DNA of 64,000 bases, from NCBI GenBank assembly GCA_040222875.1, contig JAVKCG010000009.1, positions 186,001-250,000 on the forward strand, in the 5' to 3' direction. The notes below the pieces were generated by a model. That model did no database searches. It worked only from the letters and a program-made list of their open reading frames with translations, and was not told the DNA's origin. The DNA is from JAJCYL01 sp040222875. Lineage in GTDB: Bacteria; Bacteroidota; Bacteroidia; Cytophagales; Cyclobacteriaceae. Below are positions 53,951 to 62,515 of the stretch, piece by piece (within the stretch, counting starts at the first letter, position 1; each line of letters starts with the position of its first letter). Position numbers and translations under genes: made by a program.

Positions 53951-54428
53951 AACCAAACCACGTCATTTCGAACAAAAGGTGTGAGGAGAACCTTTCACCA
54001 GGACCACGTCATTTCGAACGAACGGAGAGAGGAGAAATCCCCATCGGTTTGCAGCCATCCTTAACGAGATTCTCACGGTTTTTCGATCTACCGATCTCCA
54101 AACCTCAGAATGACGTTGAATTTTTAAGTAGAACACTACACCCGGTAACCCCGTCATTCTCTTGCTTGACAAGAGAAACTCCAGCCCTTTACCGAGGGCT
54201 GATCACCGCCTTTAAAATGTCGTCATTTCGAACGAACAGAGTGAGGAGAAATCTCCTTAGGTTTACTGCCATCCTTAACGAGATTCTCACGGTTTCTCGA
54301 TCTACCGATCTCCAAACCTCAGAATGACGTCGATTTTTTGGTGGGCCATGATCTATTACTGGGCTACTAAATATCACTTACATGGTACATAGCGTGGGCC
54401 TTTTAGAAAGGTACTTTCGGATTAAAAA
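53951..54428. other. Intergenic strip holding repeat array 1
   Basis: No credible gene. It contains a REP-like repeat array (described separately) and about 100 bases of A/T-rich leader before the next lipoprotein gene. Frames that appear open here run through the repeat sequence and have no coding character. Confidence 0.7.
53961..54329. repeat. REP-like repeat array 1
   Basis: Two full 109-bp A units (54007-54115 and 54221-54329) with a partial copy from 53961. Each A unit starts CGTCATTTCGA and ends TCAGAATGACG, so CGTCATT/AATGACG form terminal inverted repeats. Between them is a roughly 105-bp B unit carrying two hairpins: TTCTCTTG/CAAGAGAA at 54157-54177 and a second one around AGCCCT/AGGGCT. 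The A-A period is 214 bp. This is the layout of a non-autonomous palindromic element. Confidence 0.88.
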
Positions 54429-55013
54429 ATGCGTCTAACAGTAATTATTTTTTTAACGTGTGTTTTTGCTTGTCAAAACCCCAATGAAACTATTAACGAA
54501 TCTACACAAGGCACAGCCCAAGAATCATCGATTTTTCAAAACGTCACTTTGAACACTAATGCCCCTGCTGAAACAGCACAAATTGGGCAACTAATTGGCC
54601 TATGGAATTGCGTTTCAAAAGATTTAGTAGACTCTGTATGGTATGAAAATAAGGCGCTTTGGAAATGGGAATACACACTTGGTGGCCATGCAGTATTGAA
54701 TCATTGGTGGCAGGAAGACAACTCCCTGAATGCCCCAACCCTAGAATATTTCGCTAATGGCATATTCATTTTTAATAAGGATGCAAAATCTTGGGAGGCG
54801 GTAATTCTAAACTCCCGGCCCCACAAAATATCACCAAAGTTTCAATTAGATTATGTAGATAAAGAGATCAGGATGCATGATGGTAGAGGGACCTGGTTGG
54901 TGAGTTTTTTTAATATCGCTAAAGACGCTTTTGATTGGAAGTATGAAATCAAAAAAGCTGATGGAACTTGGGGTAAAATCAGTGAAATTTCAGCTGTAAG
55001 AAAAGTTGAGTAA
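54429..55013 (+). CDS. Lipoprotein between repeat arrays
   Basis: 194 residues. Short signal and lipobox (IIFLTCVFAC), then a Ser/Thr/Asn-rich linker to about residue 45. The domain that follows (LIGLWNCVSKDLVD, WKWEYTLGGHAVLNHWWQED) is beta-rich and reminiscent of DUF1579/lipocalin-like proteins, but I cannot assign it firmly. It is enclosed by repeat arrays on both sides, which suggests an accessory gene. Function unknown. Confidence 0.72.
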   Translation: MRLTVIIFLTCVFACQNPNETINESTQGTAQESSIFQNVTLNTNAPAETAQIGQLIGLWNCVSKDLVDSVWYENKALWKWEYTLGGHAVLNHWWQEDNSLNAPTLEYFANGIFIFNKDAKSWEAVILNSRPHKISPKFQLDYVDKEIRMHDGRGTWLVSFFNIAKDAFDWKYEIKKADGTWGKISEISAVRKVE

Positions 55014-55040
55014 TTAGAGGTAGCGTTCTTTTTGATGGAC

Positions 55041-55230
55041 TAAAGTGCGGAGAAATCTCCATTTGGTTTCCTGTTACTAATCATTAATGAGATTCTCATG
55101 GTTTCTCGATCTGACGATCTCAAAACCTCAGAATGACGTAGATTTCTTATGCTGAACAGCACACCCCTAACCCCGTCATTCTCTTGCTTGACCAGATGAT
55201 CTCCAGCCCCAACCGAGGGCTCATGATTGA
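55041..55230. repeat. REP-like repeat array 2a
   Basis: One A unit with a truncated or diverged left end (55041-55138) that still ends in TCAGAATGACG, followed by a B unit to about 55230 with the GTCATTCTCTTGCTTGAC element. The second hairpin is partly degraded (CCCAACCGAGGGCT). It ends just before the small TM-protein gene. Confidence 0.8.
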
Positions 55231-55243
55231 TAAAGAAGTAAGT

Positions 55244-55438
55244 TTAAAAAATTGAAAGGCTAAGATTAACAGTTATATAAAAAGCCATTCCAGAAACTAT
55301 AATTGAAGCCAACGCCAGAATCCAACCGATCTTAGTTTGAATTACCAATTGATTAGTTTGCTTGGTCATTTGGCTGATCATTATCTCGTGGTCTGCCACA
55401 ATTTGTTCGAGTTGATTTAGTCTGGTTTTCTCCTCCAT
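55244..55438 (-). CDS. Small coiled-coil/single-TM protein
   Basis: 64 residues: a charged coiled-coil-like first half (EEKTRLNQLEQIVADHEIMI) and one TM helix (IGWILALASIIVSGMAFYI). This layout, an ATG start, and position 21 bp after the end of an HTH remnant on the same strand suggest a real small gene, once part of a regulator/membrane-protein pair. It lies between repeat blocks. No family recognised. Confidence 0.5.
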   Translation of the reverse strand: MEEKTRLNQLEQIVADHEIMISQMTKQTNQLVIQTKIGWILALASIIVSGMAFYITVNLSLSIF

Positions 55439-55459
55439 CTTAAATGACTTTTGTCAAAT

Positions 55460-55590
55460 TTAATATTTACAACGTAAAAATTGGCTCTCATTTAGGGTAA
55501 TGTCCATATTCAACGTTATGGCTAAAATGACAGCTTCATATGGAAGATTTGATTTAGTATTCTCAATCTCGAAATAAGTATGGCGCTCTT
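55460..55590 (-). pseudogene. Truncated XRE-type HTH regulator, 3' remnant
   Basis: About 43 codons read KERHTYFEIENTKSNLPYEA, then VILAITLNMDITLN and the C-terminus. This is the second half of an XRE/Cro helix-turn-helix (recognition helix followed by helices 4-5). The frame continues upstream only as repeat sequence from about 55590, so the 5' half is missing and the break coincides with the repeat edge. Either the repeat inserted or a deletion between repeats removed the front. Without the first helices it cannot bind DNA normally. Confidence 0.6.
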
Positions 55591-56218
55591 TATTTATGCT
55601 GAACCATACACCCCTAACCCCGTCATTCTCTTGCTTTGACAAGAGAATCTCCAGCCCTTACCGGGGGCTGATCACCGCCTTTAAAATGCTGTTATTTCGA
55701 ACGACGGAGTGAGGAGAAATCCCCATCAGTTTGCTGCTATCCTTAAAGAGATTCTCACGGTTTCTCGATCTGACGATCTCAAAACCTCAGAATGACGTAG
55801 ATTTTTTATGTTGAGCACACACCCTTATCCCCGTCATTCTCTTGCTTGTCAAGGGAATCTCCAGCCCTTACCGGGGGCTGATCGCTGCCTTTAAAACGCC
55901 GTCATTTCGAACGAATGGAGTGAGGAGAAATCTTCTTCGGTTTACTGCTCTCGATAATGAGATTCTCACGGTTTCTCGATCTATCGATCTCCAAACCTCA
56001 GAATGACGTTGAATTTATAAGTAGAACACTACACCCGTAACCCCATCATTCTCTTGCTTGACAAGAGAACCTCTAGCCCTTGCCAAGGGCTGATCGTAGC
56101 CAATAAAATGCCGTCATTTCGAACGAACGGAGTGAGGAGAAGTCTCCTTCGGTTTCTGCTGTCGATTCTAAGATTTCACGGTTTCTCGATCTATCGATCT
56201 CCAAACCTCAGACTTACG
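55590..56218. repeat. REP-like repeat array 2b
   Basis: Three B-A units in tandem. A units are at 55690-55797, 55900-56008 and 56112-56218, giving periods of 210 and 212 bp. The last A unit has a decayed right end (CAGACTTACG). B units begin with GTCATTCTCTTGCTT and hold the same two hairpins as array 1. Sequence identity among units is high but not complete, so the array is older than the TPR repeat expansion elsewhere in the window. Confidence 0.88.
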
Positions 56219-56279
56219 ATCTTTTTAATTTCTCGGTGCTCCTCTATTTCCCTCAGTGCAACTCTGTGTAATAATTACC

Positions 56280-57335
56280 TCAATGCCCATTCCTTACCCT
56301 TTCCAAAGGCTCAACCTCTGAAACCTGCACCCACTTACCATCTGCATACTCCCAGATATCACCAAAGACCCGCTTGCCATCATGACCACCAAATAATACC
56401 GCTACCTGACGCTTGCGATCATATACCATAGTAGCATGGTTCCTGGCGGCAGGTCTGGTTTCCAACTCCAGCATTTTCCAGCCACCATCTTGAAACACCC
56501 ATGTCTCATCAATTCTTGTTTCCCCGTTCCAGCCCCCAAACCGTATGAGTTCACGATTCTTGAGATCGTAGACCATGGCGGCATTAAACACTCCTGGGGG
56601 TTGTTCAATGTCCAGTTTTTGCCAGGCACCATTGCCCCAAACCCACGTTTCACCCTGTGATTCACCGTATTGTTTATCAACTGTGCTGCCGCCAAACAAT
56701 ACTACCGCCTGCTGCTGAGGGTCATAAGCCATGGCTACCCCATGGCGCTCTGAAGGCCCTGATTCCGAGGCCAGGTGCCAGTCATTGTCATAAAATTCCC
56801 AGGTATCACCCAGCTTGATGTACTGGTCGCCCTGGATGGTGTACCCCCCGAAAAGCACAGTTCGCTCACTTTTGGGGTTGTAGACTGCCACGGCCTCCGC
56901 TCTTGGTGTAGGTGCATTGGTCGTTTCGATTTGCTCCCATTTCCCATTCTTCAATTGCCAGGTGTCATTGAGCATGTTGTTAGCGTTGGCAGCGGAACCG
57001 AAGAGCACCTTACTGCCCCCAAACAGGATGAACCAGTCATTGCTGGGATCATAAGTGAAGGCTGCAAAAGTGCGGGGCTGTGGACCGGGTTCAACTTCCA
57101 GCGATTGCCAGCTACCTTTTTCATATACCCACAGGTCTGCTAATACCTGCTTTTCATTTGCACCGCCAAAAAGGTACACCCTGCCATCATTGGAATTCCA
57201 GGCCATGGAGTGTGCATTCCTGACACTTAATTGCGCTTTTGGTTTGGTCGCTACTGCTTCGCTTTCACTTTTGGGTTTTTGTGAGCAACTAAATAGGAGT
57301 AGGGGCAGAAGGAGGTAGGTTAATGGGTGTGGCAT
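56280..57335 (-). CDS. Kelch-repeat lipoprotein
   Basis: 351 residues. Lipoprotein signal (LLLPLLLFSC) followed by six or so kelch-type blades with repeats such as RVYLFGGANEKQVLADLWVY, RTVLFGGYTIQGDQYIKLGD and VAVLFGGHDGKRVFGDIWEY, the last close to the C-terminus. This forms a beta-propeller on the envelope surface, likely for binding. No galactose-oxidase copper residues were identified. Divergent from the PIN-like gene. Confidence 0.88.
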   Translation of the reverse strand: MPHPLTYLLLPLLLFSCSQKPKSESEAVATKPKAQLSVRNAHSMAWNSNDGRVYLFGGANEKQVLADLWVYEKGSWQSLEVEPGPQPRTFAAFTYDPSNDWFILFGGSKVLFGSAANANNMLNDTWQLKNGKWEQIETTNAPTPRAEAVAVYNPKSERTVLFGGYTIQGDQYIKLGDTWEFYDNDWHLASESGPSERHGVAMAYDPQQQAVVLFGGSTVDKQYGESQGETWVWGNGAWQKLDIEQPPGVFNAAMVYDLKNRELIRFGGWNGETRIDETWVFQDGGWKMLELETRPAARNHATMVYDRKRQVAVLFGGHDGKRVFGDIWEYADGKWVQVSEVEPLERVRNGH

Positions 57336-57506
57336 TTCGGTTCTGAGGTTTTGAGTTTAACCGATGAACGGGGAGAGGGTGAGAGTTAAAGTTCGGAGTC
57401 CTTAAAGGTAAAAACTCTTGTAACAAGACGTAAAATATTCTGAAGATTAACTTTCTAAATAGCCATTTCTTATCTTAGCAAAGGAGTAAATACTTATGAT
57501 TAATAT

Positions 57507-59687
57507 ATGCCTAACTCAATCACAAGTTTAGCTTTAATAAGATCAAATTGGGAACACAATAGATCGGATTATTTGGAGACATTCGTTCCCCTAATAGCAA
57601 CTTTGATATTAAAGAGAGAACTTACAAAAATTGAATTAGCAAATCTTGATGACCTAAAAAAAGATTTCAAAAGAGAGTATGGCTTAATCATCCCTTATAG
57701 CCCAATTCAGCAGTTATTAAAACGCTTAACTAGAAAAGGTTTTTTGCAAAGGAATGGGAGGTATTATGTGCCAAATATTGAAAAACTAAGAAAGCTTGAT
57801 GTTACGAAGAAATCAAAGAGATTCGAGACTGAATTTGAAGAAGTACTTGCTGAATTAAAACTCTACATTATTGAGAGAGCAGATTTAAGCTTTGAATTTG
57901 AGGCATTGGAGTCAGGTTTAACTCATTTTCTAAAACAGAATGACCAGGCCATTCTTTTTGCTGCTGATCATGATTCATTTTTGCCAAAGACCAGAAGTTC
58001 AAAGAAACTTGATCATTTAATCGCAGAATTCATTTCACATGTCTATAAAAAAGATTATAAGGTATTTTCATTCATAATCAACATCACAGTTGGTTATGCA
58101 ATTACAGGAACTATTCTTTATTCAGAATTCAACTCATTTCAAGGCAAGTTGAAAGGAGTAAACGTATATTTTGATACGACTTTTATTTTTGATTTACTTG
58201 GTATTGATGGAGAATTCAAACAAAAACTGGCCACAGAATTAGTAAAAATTTTAAATAGACAGGGAGTTAATCTTTTCTTACTACAAACAAATCAAGGAGA
58301 AGTAGAAGCCAATTTAAGTGAGTGTTTAAAGCTTATGGATGATGGTAAGACTGATCCTAGTCGCGTATCTAACCTGACCTTTAAGCAGTGCTTTCAAAAT
58401 TCGATCACTAATTCCGATTTACATGAGATTGTTGTCAATTTTGAAGAAAGGCTGCGGTCATTCTTAATAAAAGCTGAGATTGTCCCTGATTTTGTTGAAA
58501 ACAAAAATTTTCAAATTGATGAAGACAAGCTCTATGATGTAATTGTGGACGTTTATTCAGCTAGAAAAGCAAAAGTGATCAGCACCAATTCAAAAGAAGA
58601 AGAAGAGAATAAGAAAAAGTTGGAGAAAAGTGAGAAAAGGAACAATACAATTTTACGAGATGTTAAGGTTTTATCGGGAATGTATAGATTTAGAGCCGGA
58701 CGAAAACCTTCAACAATTAAAGACTGTAATGCAATTTTTGTAACTACAAATAGCTCTTTGGCATATGCTAGCAGACGTTATGAAGTTAATGAATATAAGG
58801 TCAACCACACACTTCCAGTAGCAATTACAGATGTGTTTTTAGGAACACTAATATGGTTGCAATCACCGGCAGAAATTCAAAACCTACGTGAAAAGAAGCT
58901 ATTAATGGATTGCCTGTCAGTAATGCAGCCTGGTGAAAAATTGATCAAAAAGTATGTGGAACAAATTGATTTATTGAAAGCAAAAGGAGCAATTTCTAAC
59001 GAAATGGTTTACTTGCTTAGAGCACACAGGTCTGCATACAATATCTTGGAATCCAAAACACTAGGGGATCCAGATGAACTAAATGAACAGTCAACACAAG
59101 AGATTATCGATGAATTAATAGCCCAGATAAAGAAAGAGGAAGTAGGCAAGTATGAGGAAACAAATTCTAAAATGTTACAGATGAAATCTGAGAGAGATGA
59201 GGCTAAACGTGAAATAAAAAGGCTTAAGCATTCAAAAGCCACACAGTTACTCAAAACTCTTAAAGATTTAAAATCTCAAATTGATGGAACTACCGAACGA
59301 ATTAAAACTTTAGAGCAAATGGCGAAAATTAAGGTTCATCAAGTTATCCGATCAATTTTCATTTTATGGCTTTCATCGACAGTTATTCTAGTTATTCTAA
59401 CAATACTTTTTGGATGGGATACAATGGAACCAATTGTCTATTTTGTAGGTGCTATTACAACAATTGGGTCGTATAGCTATCTCTTTTTAAGAGGAAAACA
59501 CTTGAGTCTTTCTGACATAGTAAAGCAGATGGTTGAAGAAAAAAAGATGAAATATTTAAATGAAAATGGAATTAAATTGAACGATTTAAATGAATTGATT
59601 AAGAATAAGAAAAATTTAATTCTTGAAGTAAAAGCATTTCGTAATTCAACAGCGAAGAGTAATCTCTCAGATGAATCTACTCCCTAA
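57507..59687 (+). CDS. Large protein with wHTH, PIN-like, coiled-coil and two TM segments
   Basis: 726 residues, not matched to a named family by me. Residues about 25-95 look like a winged helix ending in a wing (LLKRLTRKGFLQRNGRYYVP). Residues about 218-425 fit a PIN-like nuclease: VYFDTTFIFDLLG (Asp223), QGEVEANL (Glu265), ILRDVKVLSGMYRFRAG (Asp386) and AIFVTTNSSLAYASRR (Asn415 in the usual Asp/Asn position). A long insert separates the PIN halves. A coiled coil (about 530-605) precedes two TM helices (about 613-635 and 640-661) and a soluble tail. A membrane-anchored, nucleic-acid-cleaving effector is plausible. A/T-rich, isolated, convergent with the MFS-HEAT gene by 11 bp. Confidence 0.75.
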   Translation: MPNSITSLALIRSNWEHNRSDYLETFVPLIATLILKRELTKIELANLDDLKKDFKREYGLIIPYSPIQQLLKRLTRKGFLQRNGRYYVPNIEKLRKLDVTKKSKRFETEFEEVLAELKLYIIERADLSFEFEALESGLTHFLKQNDQAILFAADHDSFLPKTRSSKKLDHLIAEFISHVYKKDYKVFSFIINITVGYAITGTILYSEFNSFQGKLKGVNVYFDTTFIFDLLGIDGEFKQKLATELVKILNRQGVNLFLLQTNQGEVEANLSECLKLMDDGKTDPSRVSNLTFKQCFQNSITNSDLHEIVVNFEERLRSFLIKAEIVPDFVENKNFQIDEDKLYDVIVDVYSARKAKVISTNSKEEEENKKKLEKSEKRNNTILRDVKVLSGMYRFRAGRKPSTIKDCNAIFVTTNSSLAYASRRYEVNEYKVNHTLPVAITDVFLGTLIWLQSPAEIQNLREKKLLMDCLSVMQPGEKLIKKYVEQIDLLKAKGAISNEMVYLLRAHRSAYNILESKTLGDPDELNEQSTQEIIDELIAQIKKEEVGKYEETNSKMLQMKSERDEAKREIKRLKHSKATQLLKTLKDLKSQIDGTTERIKTLEQMAKIKVHQVIRSIFILWLSSTVILVILTILFGWDTMEPIVYFVGAITTIGSYSYLFLRGKHLSLSDIVKQMVEEKKMKYLNENGIKLNDLNELIKNKKNLILEVKAFRNSTAKSNLSDESTP

Positions 59688-62493
59688 TCGCCCCCAACGC
59701 TTTCTCAGCAAAATCTCTAATTCTTGAATCAGTGGAACGGGTTTGTGTAACCACCAGTTTCCGGTAGCGGCCATCTTTTAGCTGGCTGATCAGGAAAAGC
59801 ACTGCCTGCTTCACCTTCACATCGCGGCCGGCCATCAGCATTTCAATGCACTCAAACTCAGAGGGCACTTTTTTGTCCAGCGACTTCACGGCATCCTCGG
59901 TCACATGTTCCAGCAGGGCGGTTTCAATAATCGGGATGATCATCTGCTTGATGTTCGGCTCCAGCACATTCTCCATAAACTCCACTGCATTTTCGCGGAG
60001 GTCGGGTTTGTTGCTCTGGATGCCATCCCAGGCACCAAGAATATCAGTGGGAGGGTAGCGCAGGCCCAGCAGCCGGAAGATGCGCTCAATGTTGCCATCA
60101 AGGCGGCGCTCCAGAAGGCTGATCAGGCTGTTCCTGGCAGTCACCACCTGTTCGTTTTTAGTTTCGGCCGTTTCAGCAATCGACTTTTGGGCGTAAAGTG
60201 CCACCAGGGTGTCCTGGTAAATCCTCGCCTCCTCCACAATTTTATCAAGCACCTTCGACTTGTGAAAATTATGGTGGGGGTAGTTGATCCGCAGGCTATT
60301 CAAAGCCCTGAGGGCATTGATCCTGATAGCGATGCTCTGGTGGTCAAGTAGTTGAAAGAGAAAATCAACGGACTTCTGTGAATCGATCAGCCCCACCACA
60401 AAAGGGGTTTCCGCAAGCGTATCCTCAGTTAGACCATTGCCCTCCAATTTGTCTTCGATGTCATCAATAATGGAAGGGCCATAATTACTGAGGGCCTTTT
60501 GAGCTGTTTTAGTATGGGAGTCCGCGGTCAGTTTTTGCAAAATGTCATCCACGAAAATGCGGTTGAGTGAAGCCCCGGCAGCAGTAATGGCCTGATTGGC
60601 GATGGCTTCATTTGTCGCATTAATTTTCGACTGAATGAAACCATGGAAGAAGCTGATGTTTGATTTTCCGGCAGCTTGCAGCAGTAGCGACATCAGCTTG
60701 ATGGTCTCAGCATCCTCGTGGAGGTTGTTCAGGCGGTCAATCTCGGCCTGAATTCTTTCACCAAGATTGAAAAGGTTACGCAGTTCGGGATTGTCCCGGG
60801 TTTCAGTGGCCAGGCTCACCAATGCGGCCCCTTTAACCTCGGGGTCGGGATCATTCAAAAACTGCTCAATCAATTTATTGAGGTCTGTCGGTGAATGCTC
60901 AATCAGGTACTCAAATGCCTCAATCCGAACCTGGTCATCAGTGTGCCGGGTCAATGGTTTGACAGCCTCGATGGCGTTTTGGTCTTTGTAGAAATAGAGC
61001 GTCTGCAAAGCTTCAGCGATCACCTCTGCGGAGGGGTGCTTCAGCAGGGTGACGACATCAGGGTACAGCCTGCGCTCTTCCAGTTCCCGCACCTTTTTGA
61101 GCATATAAATGATCTGCCCTTCAGTGCCGGTTTTGATCACTTTTTGGATGCCCTCAAACACAGACTTATTGCCAAAATCAAACTGTTCTTTAGCTGGCTT
61201 GTCTTTGTTGGCCTCCTTCAGTTTTACATTGAAAAGCCGGAAATATTCCCTTCGGATTTTCAGACCGGTAATAATCCAAAGAACGATGCAAACCAGAATA
61301 AGGAGGCTCACAAATCGCACTGGCATATCAAAACCTGTAGTGAAAAAGAAGAGCAGCATACCCCCAATGCCAGTGGCGAGGCTGTCGATGAAAACATCGA
61401 TAAAGGTTTTAGTCTGGCTTTTGATGTGAAGTGGAATCGGTAAGCTAAGAAGCTCAACCGCCGATTTGTTCACACTTTGCTTCAGGGTGCCATCAAACAT
61501 TTTTATGACGATAGCAGCCCACAGTTCAGGGAAAACCAAAAATGCCATCGCCCCGATAAAGACGCCTCCCGGTAAAACAAACAGGGATGACCCAACGCCA
61601 TAAACGCCCACCACCCTGGCGGTGATGAATAACTGGACTAACAGCGATAAAATATTGAGCGTGGAGTACCAGAACCCGAAAAATGAGGCAAGGCTGTCAG
61701 GGTCTTCAATGCTGGCGGAAGCTGCCGCACTGAACTGGTAATCGACCAACTTGCCAACCAATGCACCCACTCCAATAATAATGGCCAGGTAGGTGAGGTG
61801 CTTGGAACTTTTAACCAGGTTAAACGGGTGGTCTGCAACTGACTTGACCCGCTTCTTTTGCTGGTATTTTGATTGCGACTGCGAAACAAATTTCTTCCAG
61901 ATGTGGCTGGTAATCGGGGCACTGATCAGTAGGAAAAAAGCCCCGATAAAGAGCAGGTTTTCAGTGCCAATTAGTGGGGCTAAAGCTGAAGTGAGGTAGC
62001 CACCAAAAATGCCACCCGCTATTGCTCCTGCACCCACAAAACCAAACAGCCGTTTTGCTTCCCGGGAGTTAAAAACGATGTTGCCAAGGATCCAGAATTG
62101 TGAGGTGGTGAGGACGGCGAATATTGCTACCCAGATGTAGAAAAAGTAAAGCACCCATCCCTCCAGATAGTTGAGCCTCAGCAGTACACCAAAAGCAAGC
62201 AGCAGCAGGATGGAGGTACGCAGGGTCAGGAGCATTGCCTTTTTCAGGCTTCGCTCAATGACCAGCCGGGAATAGCCAACACTCACAAATCCGGCAAATA
62301 CTGCAACCAGGATGTATGCTAAAGGCAATCCTTCAATGCCAAACTTGTTCAGGAAGAGCGCATTGACAGTTGGCTTCACTATCAGTAGCGTACTGATAAT
62401 GAGGAATATATTCAACTGCATCAGGAGGGCTTTGTTAAGCTCACCCTCCCTAATGTTGAAAGCAGATTTTAAGAAATTAGTTATGTAAAGCAA
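59677..62493 (-). CDS. Nucleotide-transporter-like MFS protein fused to HEAT repeats
   Basis: 938 residues. Residues 1-430 are about 12 TM helices of the ADP/ATP-translocase-like (Npt/TLC) branch of the MFS (LYITNFLKSAFNIREGELNK, IVKPTVNALFLNKFGIEGLP). Residues about 440-938 are HEAT-type helical repeats (IEAFEYLIEHSPTDLNKLIE, VKGAALVSLATETRDNPELR). Start is TTG; an in-frame stop sits just upstream, and no ATG occurs before residue 25. True Npt proteins exchange nucleotides in intracellular parasites, so a free-living homologue may transport something else, with HEAT repeats as a cytoplasmic regulator or docking part. Confidence 0.82.
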   Translation of the reverse strand: MLYITNFLKSAFNIREGELNKALLMQLNIFLIISTLLIVKPTVNALFLNKFGIEGLPLAYILVAVFAGFVSVGYSRLVIERSLKKAMLLTLRTSILLLLAFGVLLRLNYLEGWVLYFFYIWVAIFAVLTTSQFWILGNIVFNSREAKRLFGFVGAGAIAGGIFGGYLTSALAPLIGTENLLFIGAFFLLISAPITSHIWKKFVSQSQSKYQQKKRVKSVADHPFNLVKSSKHLTYLAIIIGVGALVGKLVDYQFSAAASASIEDPDSLASFFGFWYSTLNILSLLVQLFITARVVGVYGVGSSLFVLPGGVFIGAMAFLVFPELWAAIVIKMFDGTLKQSVNKSAVELLSLPIPLHIKSQTKTFIDVFIDSLATGIGGMLLFFFTTGFDMPVRFVSLLILVCIVLWIITGLKIRREYFRLFNVKLKEANKDKPAKEQFDFGNKSVFEGIQKVIKTGTEGQIIYMLKKVRELEERRLYPDVVTLLKHPSAEVIAEALQTLYFYKDQNAIEAVKPLTRHTDDQVRIEAFEYLIEHSPTDLNKLIEQFLNDPDPEVKGAALVSLATETRDNPELRNLFNLGERIQAEIDRLNNLHEDAETIKLMSLLLQAAGKSNISFFHGFIQSKINATNEAIANQAITAAGASLNRIFVDDILQKLTADSHTKTAQKALSNYGPSIIDDIEDKLEGNGLTEDTLAETPFVVGLIDSQKSVDFLFQLLDHQSIAIRINALRALNSLRINYPHHNFHKSKVLDKIVEEARIYQDTLVALYAQKSIAETAETKNEQVVTARNSLISLLERRLDGNIERIFRLLGLRYPPTDILGAWDGIQSNKPDLRENAVEFMENVLEPNIKQMIIPIIETALLEHVTEDAVKSLDKKVPSEFECIEMLMAGRDVKVKQAVLFLISQLKDGRYRKLVVTQTRSTDSRIRDFAEKALGAIRE

Positions 62494-62515
62494 TGTTCAG
62501 GCGTCAGCCCCAATC

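Larger units (their letters stand above)
55014..56279. other. Accessory strip: repeats, small gene and gene remnant
   Basis: A 1.27-kb stretch between the lipoprotein and kelch genes. It holds repeat arrays 2a and 2b, one plausible small TM-protein gene and a truncated HTH gene, all listed separately. The remaining 60 bases before the kelch stop show nothing. Confidence 0.75.

Noticed and set aside
53941..54327. Open frame of about 128 codons across repeat array 1
   Set aside because: It reads straight through the REP-like units, starts inside the serine hydrolase gene, and has no protein-like conservation; similar frames recur in array 2b for the same reason.
53961..56218. CRISPR array
   Set aside because: Units are about 109 bp with a 210-bp period, the intervening sequences are themselves repeated, and no cas genes are present.
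53961..56218. Integron with attC-like sites
   Set aside because: Repeats lack the attC core layout, genes between them lie in both orientations, and no integrase is seen.
56054..56431. Open frame across the end of array 2b into the kelch gene
   Set aside because: Composed of repeat sequence plus the antisense of the kelch lipoprotein gene.
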